DNA of 64,000 nt, taken from Serratia marcescens (lineage in GTDB: Bacteria; Pseudomonadota; Gammaproteobacteria; Enterobacterales; Enterobacteriaceae). The DNA lies in assembly GCA_015548865.1 (NCBI GenBank), contig JADMXW010000004.1, positions 186,001-250,000 of the forward strand, in the 5' to 3' direction. The translations under genes were made by a program, and so were the position numbers. Shown piece by piece: positions 8,711-18,954 of the stretch (positions within the stretch are counted from its first letter, which is position 1; each line of letters opens with the position of its first letter). Under the pieces are notes generated by a model. It saw only the letters and a program-made list of their open reading frames with translations, was not told where the DNA came from and ran no database searches.

Positions 8711-9448
8711 ATGTATCCCGTCGATTTACATATGCATACTGTCGCCAGTACCCACGCTTACAGCACCCTGCATGACTATATTGCAGAGGCCAAACTGAAA
8801 AACATTCGCCTGTTTGCCATTACCGATCACGGCCCTGACATGGCAGATGCTCCGCACTATTGGCATTTTATGAATATGCGTGTCTGGCCGCGACTGGTTG
8901 ATGGCATAGGGATCCTGCGTGGTATTGAATCAAATATCAAAAACCGCCAGGGAGAGATCGACTGCACCGGGATTATGCTTGAACAAATGGATGTGGTGAT
9001 TGCGGGATTTCACGAACCGGTTCTGCCTCCGCAAGATCTCGCTACCCACACCGAGGCGTTGATTGCAACGATGGCCAGTGGGCATGTGCATATCATCAGC
9101 CATCCGGGTAACCCTAAATACCCGATAGATATTTCTGCCGTGGCGGAAGCCGCCGCGCACTATGACGTTGCGTTGGAACTGAATAACTCTTCATTCATGC
9201 ATTCGCGAAAAGGCAGTGGGCCAAACTGTCGCGCTATTGCTGAGGCAGTGCGCGACGCAGGTGGAAGACTGGCCCTTGGCTCAGATTCTCATATTGCGTT
9301 CACTCTGGGTGATTTTACTCACTGTGAGCGTATTTTGCATGAGATCGATTTTCCTGAAGATCGCGTGTTAAATGTGAGCCCACGGCGCGTTTTAGATTTT
9401 TTGGAACGGCGCGGTCGTCCGACTATTCCTGAGTTGGCTGCACTGTAA
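8711..9448 (+). CDS. ycdX: PHP-domain zinc phosphatase YcdX
   Basis: This 245-residue cytoplasmic protein belongs to the polymerase and histidinol phosphatase family, and E. coli YcdX has a trinuclear zinc site. The metal-binding residues are in place: H7 and H9 in DLHMHT, H15, H40 in TDHGPD, a Glu in RGIESN near 73, H101 in GFHEP, H131 in SHPGNP, and the SDSH pair near 192-194. An AGGAGAG ribosome site lies before the ATG. In E. coli YcdX supports swarming; ycdY follows, as here, and the YcdY chaperone helps load zinc into YcdX. Confidence 0.95.
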   Translation: MYPVDLHMHTVASTHAYSTLHDYIAEAKLKNIRLFAITDHGPDMADAPHYWHFMNMRVWPRLVDGIGILRGIESNIKNRQGEIDCTGIMLEQMDVVIAGFHEPVLPPQDLATHTEALIATMASGHVHIISHPGNPKYPIDISAVAEAAAHYDVALELNNSSFMHSRKGSGPNCRAIAEAVRDAGGRLALGSDSHIAFTLGDFTHCERILHEIDFPEDRVLNVSPRRVLDFLERRGRPTIPELAAL

Positions 9449-9643
9449 GATAAATTGTGACGCTGTCACTTAAACTTATTCCACCAGGGCGACGTCACTT
9501 GCCGTTTGACCGAGGCAGTGCTCGAATTCCTCACGCATTTTGTGTATGTTTCGGTTTCTGCGCGCTGTCCGCGATCACACTGGCTGTGCCAATTACGCCA
9601 CTGGGATAATCTCTTAACTACCATAACGATAACAGGTTATTAC

Positions 9644-10225
9644 ATGAACGAATTTTCATTGGTTTGTCGGTTGCTGGGTACACTATTCAATCGGGCTCCT
9701 GGCGACGACGTAGTGGTGCCATTATTGGCGATGATACAGCAGGGTAAACTTAAACCGCATTGGCCATTGGAGCAGGATGCGCTCTTGGAACGCTTACAGC
9801 GCAGCGTTGATGCCAGTGCACTGGCTGCTGATTACCATGCTCTGTTTATTGAACAGGGGGGCTCAGTTTCCCCTTGGCGTTCTTCTTACATCGAGGATGG
9901 CACCGAAGAGACTGTACGCGTTTTTTTACAACAGCGTGGCATGCCGCTTAAAGAAGGTGCCGTGGACCACTTTGGGGCGTTGTTGCTGGCTGCTTCATGG
10001 CTTGAAGATCAGGCTCAGGAAGATGAAAGCGCCGCCCAGCTCGCGTTGTTTGATGAATTCTTATTGCCGTGGAGCGGTCGTTTTCTCGGAAAAGTTGAGA
10101 GCCATGCTACTACTGCGTTTTATCGCACGCTGGCGGTGCTGACGAGAGAGGCGTTGGACGCTTTGCGAGAAGATCTGGCCGATGAAGATGAAGAAGAGCA
10201 AAACGCCAGTGATAGTGATGAATGA
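9644..10225 (+). CDS. ycdY: TorD/DmsD-family chaperone YcdY
   Basis: This all-helical redox-enzyme-maturation-type chaperone is 193 residues long. The start at 9644 (MNEFSLVCRLLG) follows AACAGG and gives the family length; the frame is open further upstream but without family similarity. The typical YxxLF and PWxSxY pattern is seen as DYHALFIEQGG followed by SPWRSSYIEDG around residues 64-86. The C-terminus is strongly acidic. In E. coli YcdY is an insertion chaperone that increases zinc loading and activity of YcdX, matching the gene order. The 195-base gap between the two genes leaves room for a separate promoter. Confidence 0.92.
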   Translation: MNEFSLVCRLLGTLFNRAPGDDVVVPLLAMIQQGKLKPHWPLEQDALLERLQRSVDASALAADYHALFIEQGGSVSPWRSSYIEDGTEETVRVFLQQRGMPLKEGAVDHFGALLLAASWLEDQAQEDESAAQLALFDEFLLPWSGRFLGKVESHATTAFYRTLAVLTREALDALREDLADEDEEEQNASDSDE

Positions 10226-10234
10226 GCGCTGATT

Positions 10235-10259
10235 CTGGGCGGCGGTGTTTGCCGCCCAG
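10235..10259. terminator. Hairpin between convergent ycdY and yceB
   Basis: CTGGGCGGC (10235-10243) pairs perfectly with GCCGCCCAG (10251-10259). There is no clear T-run on either side. Its place between two converging genes suggests a shared transcription end. Confidence 0.5.
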
Positions 10260-10267
10260 TGATTAAC

Positions 10268-10834
10268 TTAATCTGTCAATTGAATGGCAATCTGCCCCGG
10301 TTTAACCTCTATGCCTTTCGCCAGTTTTTTGGCTAGCGCTTCAGTTTTACTGTGTTCATCACTGAGTACATAAGCGGGTTTCTGGTCGAAATAGTTTTTC
10401 AATGCCTGATTCAAATAGGGCGTCAGCGTCTTAAATACGGTGTCCATCTTTTCAGGCGTCACTTGATAATCAACCAATTCCATCTCTTTAAGGAAAATGG
10501 CGCTGTTGGTTTTATCAAACACCGGCTGTGCTTTCAGGGTTAACACCGCATCTGCAGATTGGGCACCCAACAGCGAACTGATATCTACCTTTGCGTGCCC
10601 GGACAAGGTGACTTTACCCGGTTCTGCACGACCAATCTGGCTACTCAAATCGCTAAGCACTATGGTGGCATCGACCACGCCGGGAATGCCAATCTGTTTC
10701 TTAAAATCGTTATGCTTTTGCAGGTAACTATTCACGTCCTGCTCGCTGAGTGAGTACTGCGTAAGACGATCGCAGCCGCTAACAAGTAACGTCAGCGCCA
10801 GTGTGGCAATGGCGGCTATCCCTGATTTTTTCAT
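10268..10834 (-). CDS. yceB: DUF1439 lipoprotein YceB
   Basis: This envelope lipoprotein of 188 residues belongs to the DUF1439 family. The start at 10834 gives a signal peptide with lipobox LVSGC (Cys at residue 21) and a GAGGAAC ribosome site; the frame runs further upstream without a credible signal. The rest is a soluble domain of about 165 residues with the family segments YSLSEQDVNSYL and an IGRAEPGKV stretch. The molecular role is not known; the fold resembles lipid-binding tubular proteins. In E. coli grxB lies between yceB and mdtH, but here the 154-base gap has no room for it. Confidence 0.92.
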   Translation of the reverse strand: MKKSGIAAIATLALTLLVSGCDRLTQYSLSEQDVNSYLQKHNDFKKQIGIPGVVDATIVLSDLSSQIGRAEPGKVTLSGHAKVDISSLLGAQSADAVLTLKAQPVFDKTNSAIFLKEMELVDYQVTPEKMDTVFKTLTPYLNQALKNYFDQKPAYVLSDEHSKTEALAKKLAKGIEVKPGQIAIQLTD

Positions 10835-10988
10835 TGAAGTTCCTCGGCGATTGCTGTGTTTCTTTGGTATGACGGCTTTGCCATGAATGTTGTAGCACCG
10901 CCTCAGCAAAACCCAGCGGAATTTTGTGAAGCAGGTGTGCACACTGCCGTATTGGCTCGCGGTAATCTATCAGATAGCGCCGAAAGCT

Positions 10989-12194
10989 TTAGTGTTCTCC
11001 AAGCATAGCAGGTTCTATCTTGCGCAGATTAAACTGCCAATACAACGCAGCAAGCGTGAATAGACCGATAACTCCCAAAATAAACCAAGGCAGTTCGGGC
11101 ATATGAAGACGGTGCCCGGTATCAAACAACCACCCTCCGCCGCTGTAACCCAGTGCGCCGCCTAACGCGAGTCCTAACCGACTGAATCCCATGTAGCTAC
11201 CGCGTGCGCGTGAATCGGCCAATGAAGCACTCAGGGTTTCTCGTGCAGGTTCAGCGATGATAGAGCCCACATAAAACAGACTGATAAGCATCAGAAGGGA
11301 AGGTAATGTGCTTGTCATACCGATCGGGAACAAGCTCAATGCCATGATAAATAATCCAGCCATCAGACGCTGTTCAAGGCGGAAGCGTTTTTCGCTCCAA
11401 CGAGCAATGGGGTAGAGCAAACTCAGTGAAATTCCGGCCTCAATGGCATACATCCATTTTACCGCCGATGGCGTTCCTGCAATTTCATTGACCATAAGGG
11501 GAAGCATTAACAGTACCTGCACGCCAAGCATGTAATAGCCTGTCAGGGTCAGCACATAAATTAAAAAACGACGATCGCGGATGACACGTAACAGACCTTC
11601 TGAAATGGGCGTTCGAACAGTAGAAATGCGATATGCGGGTAATAGCCACGCATTTAACGCAGCAGCCAGTAAGAACATGGCCGCGCCACCCAGGCAGACG
11701 ACAGTAAAGTCATATTGTAGCAACCAACTGCCAATCAGTGCGCCGACAACAGCGCCCGCACTGTCTTGCATCATCAATAAAGAATAGAAACGGCCTCGCT
11801 CTTGTGGGCGAACCAATTTCACGACGAGCGCGGTACGTGGCGGATCGAATAATGTGCCACCAAGCGCGGATAGCGCACAAGAAAGCCATAACAACCAAGG
11901 TTCGGTCGCGATAGCCATGAACACAAAACCCGCAGCGCGTAATAGCATGCCAGTGATGATCATCGGTTTGGCGCCGAATCTGTCGGCAATGGCACCACCA
12001 AAAATACCCAGTCCTTGCTGAATAAATTGACGTAACCCTAGTGCTATCCCCACCATTAAGGCCGCCCAGCCCAGTTCGTCAACAAAACGTATGGAAATAA
12101 GCGGGAAAACAACAAAAAAACCCAGAACCACCAGCATATTGTCTAATAAAAGGAAATATTTACCGAGGCTCCGAGCTTGTGACATCAGAGGCAT
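10989..12194 (-). CDS. mdtH: Major facilitator multidrug transporter MdtH
   Basis: This 12-helix MFS exporter of 401 residues (E. coli 402) lies in the inner membrane. The N-terminus ([25 protein letters not shown]) is almost identical to E. coli MdtH, and the MFS loop motif between helices 2 and 3 appears as [12 protein letters not shown] near residue 65. E. coli MdtH gives resistance to norfloxacin and enoxacin when overexpressed; its natural substrate is uncertain. It is transcribed away from rimJ across a 349-base gap. Confidence 0.94.
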   Translation of the reverse strand: MPLMSQARSLGKYFLLLDNMLVVLGFFVVFPLISIRFVDELGWAALMVGIALGLRQFIQQGLGIFGGAIADRFGAKPMIITGMLLRAAGFVFMAIATEPWLLWLSCALSALGGTLFDPPRTALVVKLVRPQERGRFYSLLMMQDSAGAVVGALIGSWLLQYDFTVVCLGGAAMFLLAAALNAWLLPAYRISTVRTPISEGLLRVIRDRRFLIYVLTLTGYYMLGVQVLLMLPLMVNEIAGTPSAVKWMYAIEAGISLSLLYPIARWSEKRFRLEQRLMAGLFIMALSLFPIGMTSTLPSLLMLISLFYVGSIIAEPARETLSASLADSRARGSYMGFSRLGLALGGALGYSGGGWLFDTGHRLHMPELPWFILGVIGLFTLAALYWQFNLRKIEPAMLGEH

Positions 12195-12543
12195 GTTTCA
12201 CCACAAGAGAAAAAAGAAAGAACTACAACGCATCTATTTTGGACTCTTATCTGATGCCAAGATAGTCTTTGCAAGACAATATTTTTTTATCGACCTAGCC
12301 GCTGAAGGCGACAATTGAGGTTGTTTTTTGGGCCAAAATGCGTCAGCTGTTAATTAACTGCGCAATAAGTCAGCGCTAGAGGTTTTACGCCAGAGAATTG
12401 ATGCGGTTATAGTAGCGAGTATGGGTTTTTTCGTGGTTATGTGTGCAATGCTGTGTTTGATACTGTTTTTTCAGTAAAACCTGCAATGTGAATTATAGCG
12501 ATAAATTTTTCTTATCGAACAACTCAAAAAAAACGAGGCAGAG
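12195..12543. other. Divergent mdtH/rimJ intergenic region
   Basis: No convincing gene is present. A possible rimJ promoter has TTTACG (12384-12389) and TATAGT (12408-12413) spaced by 18 bases. The left part is AT-rich and should hold the mdtH promoter. I see no operator I can name. Confidence 0.35.
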
Positions 12544-13128
12544 ATGTTTGGCTATCGTTCGAGCCCGGTACGGGTATATATGACAACGGACAGGCTAGTC
12601 GTACGTTTAGCCCATGAGCGCGATGCTTGGCGGCTGGCAGAATACTATGCAGAGAACCGTGATTTTTTAAAACCTTGGGAACCCGTGCGTGATGCCAGCC
12701 ATTGTTATCCTTCAGGATGGCAAGCGCGGCTGAGTGTGATTAATGACATGCACAAGCAGGGGTCTGCATATTATTTTCTGCTGCTTGATCCTAACGAAAA
12801 TGAGGTCCGTGGCGTCGCTAATTTCAGTAACGTGCTGCGAGGCTCTTTCCATGCATGTTATCTGGGGTATTCACTCGGGGAGAAATGGCAGGGGCAGGGT
12901 ATGATGTATGAAGCCTTGCAGCCAGCGCTGCGCTATATGCAGCGTCAACAGCACATGCATCGTATTATGGCAAACTACATGCCGCATAATCAGCGTAGTG
13001 GTAATTTATTGACCCGACTCGGTTTTGAGCGGGAAGGTTACGCAAAAAACTATTTGTTGATCGACGGCAAGTGGCAAGATCACGTTCTGACTGCCTTGAC
13101 GAATGAACACTGGACACCTCAGCGATAG
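12544..13128 (+). CDS. rimJ: Ribosomal protein S5 alanine N-acetyltransferase
   Basis: This GNAT-fold enzyme of 194 residues (E. coli 194) transfers acetyl from acetyl-CoA to the N-terminal alanine of ribosomal protein S5. The acetyl-CoA loop is seen in the [17 protein letters not shown] segment around residue 110, followed by the [23 protein letters not shown] block typical of RimJ/RimL. ACGAGGCAG supplies the ribosome site. yceH follows after 11 bases, so the two are co-transcribed as in E. coli. Confidence 0.95.
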   Translation: MFGYRSSPVRVYMTTDRLVVRLAHERDAWRLAEYYAENRDFLKPWEPVRDASHCYPSGWQARLSVINDMHKQGSAYYFLLLDPNENEVRGVANFSNVLRGSFHACYLGYSLGEKWQGQGMMYEALQPALRYMQRQQHMHRIMANYMPHNQRSGNLLTRLGFEREGYAKNYLLIDGKWQDHVLTALTNEHWTPQR

Positions 13129-13139
13129 GAGCCCTGACA

Positions 13140-13784
13140 ATGAAATATCAGTTTGATGCCAAAGCACTGCGCGTAGTGGGCTGCTTGTTGGAAAAGCAGA
13201 TTACCACGCCAGAGCAGTATCCAATGTCGCTTAACGGCGTGGCAACCGCGTGTAACCAGAAAACCAACCGTGAGCCTGTATTAGATCTCAGTGAAAGTGA
13301 TGTACAGCAAACGCTCGATCTGTTGGTTAAGAAACACATTGTCAGGACCCTTAGCGGATTTGGCAATCGAGTGATGAAGTATGAGCACCGTTTTTGCAAC
13401 TCCGAGTTTGGCGATCTGAAGTTTTCCCCGCCAGAAGTGGCACTGGTTACCACGTTGCTGCTGCGTGGGGCACAAACGCCCGGTGAACTTCGTACTCGCG
13501 CGGCGCGTTTGTATGAATTTGCTGATGTTAATGAAGTCGAGCTGACATTGGAACAACTGCAATCCCGGGAAGATGGCCCCTTTGTCGTGCGTCTGGCCCG
13601 TGAGCCGGGTAAGCGGGAGCACCGATTTATGCACCTGTTTGGCGACGATGGGCCCGTGGCGGCGGATAACAGTCGTGAAGAGAGAGAGGATGTGGTATCG
13701 GCAGATCTGACTCAGCGAGTGGCCCTCCTGGAGCAAGAAGTCGCTGAATTAAAACAGCAACTGGCACACTTGTTATCACGATAA
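13140..13784 (+). CDS. yceH: UPF0502 protein YceH
   Basis: This 214-residue conserved protein of unknown role belongs to DUF480/UPF0502. It has two winged-helix-like halves; the family hallmarks [18 protein letters not shown] near residue 16 and [19 protein letters not shown] near residue 105 are visible. The last 30 residues form a coiled-coil (heptads of Leu in [20 protein letters not shown]). It sits in the rimJ-yceH-mviM-murJ block. The winged-helix fold suggests nucleic acid binding, which is inference. Confidence 0.93.
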   Translation: MKYQFDAKALRVVGCLLEKQITTPEQYPMSLNGVATACNQKTNREPVLDLSESDVQQTLDLLVKKHIVRTLSGFGNRVMKYEHRFCNSEFGDLKFSPPEVALVTTLLLRGAQTPGELRTRAARLYEFADVNEVELTLEQLQSREDGPFVVRLAREPGKREHRFMHLFGDDGPVAADNSREEREDVVSADLTQRVALLEQEVAELKQQLAHLLSR

Positions 13785-13832
13785 TCCTGAGCGCTGCTTG
13801 AAGAAACGGTAACTTAAACTGCGGGTGACGCT

Positions 13833-14768
13833 ATGGACACAGCGAAAACGGATGTAAATCGTATCCGCATCGGTATGGTTGGGTTGGGCTCTATTGCGCA
13901 AAAAGCGTATTTGCCCGTGCTTTGTCAGGAAACGCGCTGGACGTTTGTCGGCGTGTTTTCTCCCGATCAGCAAAAAATGCATACGCTATGTCAGCAATAT
14001 CGCTTGTCGGGTTTTTCTTCGCTGGAAACTTTGGCGAGAAAGTGTGATGCAGTGATGGTGCACAGCAGCACCGCAAGTCACAATGATGTCATAAGCACTC
14101 TGCTGCGCCTTGGTGTACATGTTTACGTTGATAAGCCTTTGGCCGAAACCCTGCCTCAGGCTGAAGCGTTATTGGCGCTGGCGCAGCGCCAAGGCAAAAC
14201 GTTAATGGTGGGATTTAATCGCCGTTTTGCCCCCGGTTATCTGGCGTTAAAATCGTCGTTGCAGATCCCAATGTCTATTCGGATGGAAAAGCATCGGACG
14301 GACAGTGTTGGCCCACAGTCAGTGCGTTTCACTTTGCTGGATGATTATCTTCATGTGGTTGACACGGCTTTGTGGCTGGCAGATGAAGGCGCGGTGTTGC
14401 AAGGCGGTGTCATTCGTAATAACCCAGCAGGACAGCTTGTTTTTGCCGAACACCTGTTTGCCTCACCAACCTGCCAGATTGTCACCAGTATGCATCGGCG
14501 CGCAGGGAGTCAGCGCGAGTCGGTTCAGATGATAACGGAAGGCGCCACCTACCACGTTGATAATTTAAATGATTGCTGGCAAGAGCGCGATGGTGTTGTG
14601 ATTCGACAACCCGTGCCATCTTGGCAAAGTATTCTGGAGCAGCGTGGTTTTGTCGGTGCCGTTCACCATTTTGTTGACGCACTTGATCGGGGGATAGAGC
14701 CGCAGACCTCAGGCGAACAGGCCATTTTGGCCCAGCGTGTGGTGGAAACGCTCTTCACATCATGCTGA
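13833..14768 (+). CDS. mviM: Gfo/Idh/MocA-family oxidoreductase MviM
   Basis: This is a putative NAD(P)-dependent oxidoreductase of 311 residues. The N-terminal Rossmann motif reads GMVGLGSIAQKAYLP near residue 14, and the family EKP-like site appears as VYVDKPLAET near residue 96. It lies directly upstream of murJ (mviN), as in E. coli and Salmonella, where the two were named as virulence loci. Substrate is not known; the link to murJ may be positional only. The GTGACGCT sequence before the ATG gives only a modest ribosome site. Confidence 0.93.
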   Translation: MDTAKTDVNRIRIGMVGLGSIAQKAYLPVLCQETRWTFVGVFSPDQQKMHTLCQQYRLSGFSSLETLARKCDAVMVHSSTASHNDVISTLLRLGVHVYVDKPLAETLPQAEALLALAQRQGKTLMVGFNRRFAPGYLALKSSLQIPMSIRMEKHRTDSVGPQSVRFTLLDDYLHVVDTALWLADEGAVLQGGVIRNNPAGQLVFAEHLFASPTCQIVTSMHRRAGSQRESVQMITEGATYHVDNLNDCWQERDGVVIRQPVPSWQSILEQRGFVGAVHHFVDALDRGIEPQTSGEQAILAQRVVETLFTSC

Positions 14769-14882
14769 AAATGTACGTTGACCCTTATCAAGGGTGGCTA
14801 TTCTGCTGCTGATGCGTAGACTATCGCCACGCTTGGCGGGCTGAGTTCCGCCGTAACTCCCGACACAATAGAATCGAATCGG

Positions 14883-16418
14883 ATGAATTTATTAAAATCA
14901 TTGGCTGCGGTCAGTTCAATGACCATGCTATCGCGTGTTTTGGGCTTTATCCGCGATGCCATTGTCGCACGGGTATTTGGTGCAGGGATGGCCACTGACG
15001 CTTTTTTTGTGGCGTTCAAACTGCCCAACCTGTTGCGCCGTGTTTTTGCTGAGGGCGCGTTCTCACAGGCATTTGTCCCTATTTTGGCTGAATATAAAAG
15101 CCAGCAGGGGGATGAGGCAACGCGCACGTTTCTCGCTTATGTGTCGGGTATGCTGACACTGGTGTTGGCACTGGTGACCGTTGCCGGAATGATCGCCGCA
15201 CCTTGGGTTATTATGGTGACAGCGCCGGGCTTTGCTGCCACACCCGATCGATTTGCGCTGACATCAGCGCTGTTACGCATTACTTTTCCTTATATTCTGC
15301 TGATATCCCTCACCTCGATGGTGGGGTCGGTGTTAAATACCTGGAACCGTTTCTCCGTTCCCGCATTCGCACCGACTTTTTTAAACATCAGCATGATTGG
15401 CTTTGCCTTGCTCGCTACGCCCTATTTTGATCCGCCTGTATTGGCGCTGGCCTGGGCGGTTTTAGTGGGTGGGGTACTGCAGTTGGTTTACCAACTTCCT
15501 CATCTTAAGAAGATCGGTATGTTGGTGCTACCGCGCTTTAAATGGCGTCATCCTGGCGTCGGGCGAGTAATGAAATTGATGGCTCCCGCGATTTTAGGTG
15601 TGTCAGTAAGCCAAATTTCGCTAATCATCAACACTATATTTGCCTCCTTTCTTAACGAAGGCGCTGTGTCCTGGATGTATTACGCCGATCGGTTAATGGA
15701 ATTTCCTTCCGGTGTGCTGGGCGTCGCGTTAGGTACCATATTACTGCCATCACTGGCGAAAAGTGTCGCCAGCGGCGATCAGGAAGCCTATTCGCACCTG
15801 ATGGATTGGGGATTACGTCTTTGTTTCCTGTTGGCGCTGCCCAGTGCTGTAGCTTTGGGCATTTTGTCGAAACCACTGATTGTTGCGTTGTTCCAATACG
15901 GTAAGTTCAGTGCGCTGGATGCATTGATGACCCAACGTGCGTTGATTGCCTACGCCATTGGATTGATGGGGCTGATTGTGGTGAAAGTACTGGTTCCTGG
16001 GTTTTATTCTCGCCAGGATATCAAAACGCCGGTGAAGATCGCGCTTGTTACGCTTGCGCTGACACAGGTTATGAACCTGATATTTATTGGGCCGTTACAA
16101 CATGCAGGGCTAGCCCTTTCAATTGGTTTAGCATCCTGTCTCAATGCCGGGTTGCTCTATTGGCAACTACGTAAACAGCAGCTTTTTCAACTTCGTCCGG
16201 GGTGGGGTTCTTTTCTTGTCAAATTGGTGGTAGCGGTTTTAACAATGTCTGCGGTGTTGATCGCGTTATTATGGTGGATGCCTGCTTGGGATATAGGTGG
16301 TATGACAATACGCATTTCACGCCTCATGGTGGTCGTGGTGGCCGGAGCCGGAGCCTACTTTGCTATGCTGGCGCTGCTTGGCTTCCGCCCGCGTGATTTT
16401 GCCCGTCGTAGTGTGTAA
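14883..16418 (+). CDS. murJ: Lipid II flippase MurJ
   Basis: This inner-membrane MOP-superfamily flippase of 511 residues (E. coli 511) moves lipid II across the membrane for peptidoglycan synthesis and is essential in E. coli. About 14 hydrophobic helices are evident. Conserved cavity arginines are seen in the [14 protein letters not shown] segment near residues 18-31 and in the [15 protein letters not shown] block near 52-66. It ends the rimJ-yceH-mviM-murJ run and is followed by a strong hairpin shared with the opposing argS gene. Confidence 0.96.
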   Translation: MNLLKSLAAVSSMTMLSRVLGFIRDAIVARVFGAGMATDAFFVAFKLPNLLRRVFAEGAFSQAFVPILAEYKSQQGDEATRTFLAYVSGMLTLVLALVTVAGMIAAPWVIMVTAPGFAATPDRFALTSALLRITFPYILLISLTSMVGSVLNTWNRFSVPAFAPTFLNISMIGFALLATPYFDPPVLALAWAVLVGGVLQLVYQLPHLKKIGMLVLPRFKWRHPGVGRVMKLMAPAILGVSVSQISLIINTIFASFLNEGAVSWMYYADRLMEFPSGVLGVALGTILLPSLAKSVASGDQEAYSHLMDWGLRLCFLLALPSAVALGILSKPLIVALFQYGKFSALDALMTQRALIAYAIGLMGLIVVKVLVPGFYSRQDIKTPVKIALVTLALTQVMNLIFIGPLQHAGLALSIGLASCLNAGLLYWQLRKQQLFQLRPGWGSFLVKLVVAVLTMSAVLIALLWWMPAWDIGGMTIRISRLMVVVVAGAGAYFAMLALLGFRPRDFARRSV

Positions 16419-16435
16419 TCGCTCAATCGAGAAAT

Positions 16436-16465
16436 AAAAACGGTGGCTCAGGCCACCGTTTTTTG
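16436..16465. terminator. Bidirectional terminator between murJ and argS
   Basis: AAAAACGGTGGC (16436-16447) pairs with GCCACCGTTTTTT (16452-16464), so there is an A-run on one side and a T-run on the other. It should end both converging genes. Confidence 0.92.
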
Positions 16466-16480
16466 TGTGAATAACCGGAA

Positions 16481-18211
16481 TTACATTTTTTCGACGGTTT
16501 CAATACCCAAGGTGCTTAACCCTTGTTTCAATGTCTCTGCGGTCAACAAGGCCAGTTTCAGGCGGCTTTGGCGCACCGCATCACTGTCAGCGTTCAGAAT
16601 CGGACAATGCTCGTAGAAACTGGAGAATAGCCCGGCAAGATCGTACAAATAGGCACACATGACATGCGGTGTACCTTCACGTGCTACGGTAGTGATAGTC
16701 TCTTCGAATTGCAGTAGTCGAGTCGCGAGTGCGGTCTCTCGGCCATCATTGAGCACTACGGGTTCTGTCAGCGTGGCTTTATCAATATTGGCGCGCTTGA
16801 AAATAGAGGCCACGCGAGTGTAGGCATACTGCATATAGGGCGCAGTGTTACCTTCAAATGCCAGCATATTATCCCAATCAAACACGTAGTCAGTCGTGCG
16901 ACTTTTTGACAGGTCAGCATACTTCACTGCACCAATCGAGACGACTCGCGCCAGTTCGCGCAATTCGCTTTGTTCCATATCCGGGTTCTTACCCGAAATC
17001 AGCGCTAATGCCCGCTCATAAGCCTCGTCCAGCAGGTCTGCTAATTTTATGGTGCCACCCGCACGGGTTTTGAACGGTTTGCCATCTTTGCCCAGCATCA
17101 TGCCAAACATATGGTGTTCCAGCGAAACGGATTCCGGCACATAGCCCGCTTTGCGTACGATAGTCCACGCTTGCATTAAATGTTGATGCTGGCGGGAATC
17201 GATATAATAAAGAACGCGATTTGCGCCAAGCGTTTCATAACGGTATTTAGCGCAAGCAATATCCGTGGTGGTATAGAGATAGCCGCCATCTTTTTTCTGA
17301 ATGATAACGCCCATAGGTTCGCCTTCCTTGTTTTTAAATTCATCAAGGAAAACTACCGTAGCGCCTTCACTCTCAACGGCCAGGCCTTTGGCTTTCAGAT
17401 CGGCAACGATACCCGGCAGCATATCGTTATAGAGGCTTTCGCCCATCACGTCATTTTTTGTCAAGGTGACATTCAGGCGGTCATAGGTTATCTGGTTCTG
17501 TGTCATGGTGACATCAACCAGTTTGCTCCACATCTCGCGAAAATAAACATCACCACCTTGTAATTTCACCACGTAGTGGCGGGCACGCTCTGCAAAGACA
17601 GCGTCTTCATCGTAGCGCTTTTTAGCTTCACGATAGAAGGCTTCCAGGTCAGGTAGTATCAGATCGCCAGAGGTGTCTTTCTGCATATCCTCGAGGTGCG
17701 CGATCAGCATGCCAAACTGTGTACCCCAATCTCCCACATGGTTAGCACGGATAACGTTGTGTCCAAGAAACTCAAGCGTGCGGACGGCTGCGTCACCAAT
17801 GATGGTTGAACGCAAGTGGCCGACGTGCATTTCTTTTGCAACGTTAGGCGCAGAATAGTCAACTACAATGGTTTGCGCCGTTACAGGAGTGATACCCAGC
17901 TTGGGAGTGTTCAACGCTCGTTCGGTTTGTTGTGCCAACCACTGTGCGTCCAGAAACAGGTTGATAAACCCTGGACCAGCAATTTCTGTTTTGGCTACGA
18001 TGCCATCCAACGCCAGATGCTGAACTACCGTTTCTGCCAATTGTCGCGGTGGTAGCCCGAGTTTTTTCGCTGCTGCCATGACGCCATTGGCCTGGTAATC
18101 ACCAAACTGAGCTTTGGCAGACTGGCGCACCTGTGGGTCTGTGCCGTTGGGCGCACCCGCTGCAACCAATGCCTGGCTGACTTTTTCCGAAAGAAGAGCC
18201 TGAATATTCAC
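16481..18211 (-). CDS. argS: Arginyl-tRNA synthetase
   Basis: This class I aminoacyl-tRNA synthetase charges tRNA-Arg with arginine; it is 576 residues, close to E. coli ArgRS (577). The HIGH motif is HVGH at residues 129-132 inside [17 protein letters not shown]. The KMSK site is the degenerate form usual for ArgRS, around [10 protein letters not shown] near residue 380. The C-terminal anticodon-binding helical domain and the terminal TVEKM are present. It runs on the minus strand with a CAGGTGAAT ribosome site. Confidence 0.97.
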   Translation of the reverse strand: MNIQALLSEKVSQALVAAGAPNGTDPQVRQSAKAQFGDYQANGVMAAAKKLGLPPRQLAETVVQHLALDGIVAKTEIAGPGFINLFLDAQWLAQQTERALNTPKLGITPVTAQTIVVDYSAPNVAKEMHVGHLRSTIIGDAAVRTLEFLGHNVIRANHVGDWGTQFGMLIAHLEDMQKDTSGDLILPDLEAFYREAKKRYDEDAVFAERARHYVVKLQGGDVYFREMWSKLVDVTMTQNQITYDRLNVTLTKNDVMGESLYNDMLPGIVADLKAKGLAVESEGATVVFLDEFKNKEGEPMGVIIQKKDGGYLYTTTDIACAKYRYETLGANRVLYYIDSRQHQHLMQAWTIVRKAGYVPESVSLEHHMFGMMLGKDGKPFKTRAGGTIKLADLLDEAYERALALISGKNPDMEQSELRELARVVSIGAVKYADLSKSRTTDYVFDWDNMLAFEGNTAPYMQYAYTRVASIFKRANIDKATLTEPVVLNDGRETALATRLLQFEETITTVAREGTPHVMCAYLYDLAGLFSSFYEHCPILNADSDAVRQSRLKLALLTAETLKQGLSTLGIETVEKM

Positions 18212-18400
18212 CTGGATACCTTTAATAAAAAATCAAGCCCTCGCTTATATCATATTTGGGCTGAGACGTCAGTAGGGCAAGACTTCCCCGCGAGAATTTT
18301 CCTGAGAAAATGCAAGGGGGATGGCGCTCGAAGAGGTGAGTTAGCGAGTCGGAAACAGATACAGCGAAGAAGAAGAACAGCAGTGTTACAATGGGCGTGT

Positions 18401-18520
18401 TTAACGCTTTCTTCCCCGATGATGGGTTCCGATACGTTGACTTTCCCTTGTTTTAAAATGTTTGAAAATGGCATATGCCGCAATGGCAATAAGCAGAACC
18501 GATAAAATGGCTAAAATCAT
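18401..18520 (-). CDS. Small single-helix membrane protein (39 residues)
   Basis: A short gene encodes a protein starting MILAILSVLLIAIAAYAIF, one clear membrane helix, followed by a basic tail rich in Lys, Arg and His (ending HHRGRKR). The start is preceded by AGAGAAATAATT, a moderate ribosome site. I do not recognise it as a named family. Its upstream region carries an RcsAB-like box (18620-18634) and a second palindrome, which supports a real, envelope-stress-regulated gene. A basic-tail one-helix protein could act on a membrane partner; this is inference. It could also be chance, since short hydrophobic frames occur. Confidence 0.5.
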   Translation of the reverse strand: MILAILSVLLIAIAAYAIFKHFKTRESQRIGTHHRGRKR

Positions 18521-18601
18521 AATTATTTCTCTGTATACTATTGCGATACGATAACAAATTACCCGTTTTTGTTAGGTGTTACAATGTAGGTCAAGAGGTT
18601 T

Positions 18602-18634
18602 AAGATTAATCTTTTCTTTTAGGAATATTCCTTA
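18602..18634 (-). promoter_or_regulatory. Probable RcsAB box and adjacent palindrome
   Basis: TAGGAATATTCCTTA at 18620-18634 matches the RcsAB consensus TAAGAATATTCCTA at 12 of 14 positions, centred on a perfect AGGAATATTCCT palindrome. A second palindrome, AAGATTAATCTT, lies at 18602-18613. They sit about 100 bases upstream of the 18520 start. Confidence 0.5.
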
Positions 18635-18768
18635 AATCCACATAATTTGCATAGGATGTCAGTGCAATGACTTATTGTGGACCAATAACGATACTGTGTT
18701 TATAAATTCCAATGCCGTTCGATATCCTTATCAAATACGGTGATGTGGTGGACAGTGAGGGGATATAG

Positions 18769-18794
18769 CATAAAGTGATTTTTATCACTTTATG
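18769..18794. repeat. Perfect 10-bp inverted repeat upstream of yecM
   Basis: CATAAAGTGA (18769-18778) and TCACTTTATG (18785-18794) are perfectly inverted with six bases between. No T-run follows, so it is more likely an operator or an RNA hairpin than a terminator. No gene of size is seen in the 18521-18954 gap. Confidence 0.6.
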
Positions 18795-18954
18795 TTTCAG
18801 GATGTTACAGTAGCGGTTTCGTGTACCAGTAGGCTTTTTGTGCTATGGCCTTGCTTCAGGGCGCGTTGCATCTGGCCTGCTCAGGAAAGGCACGCAAAAA
18901 ACGTGCGAGATGTTACTATTCTAAAATTAATTATTGTTCATGTTAGGATGTACG

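Noticed and set aside
12091-12318. Open frame across the mdtH start and intergenic region
   Set aside because: It is mostly antisense to mdtH and shows no coding signature.
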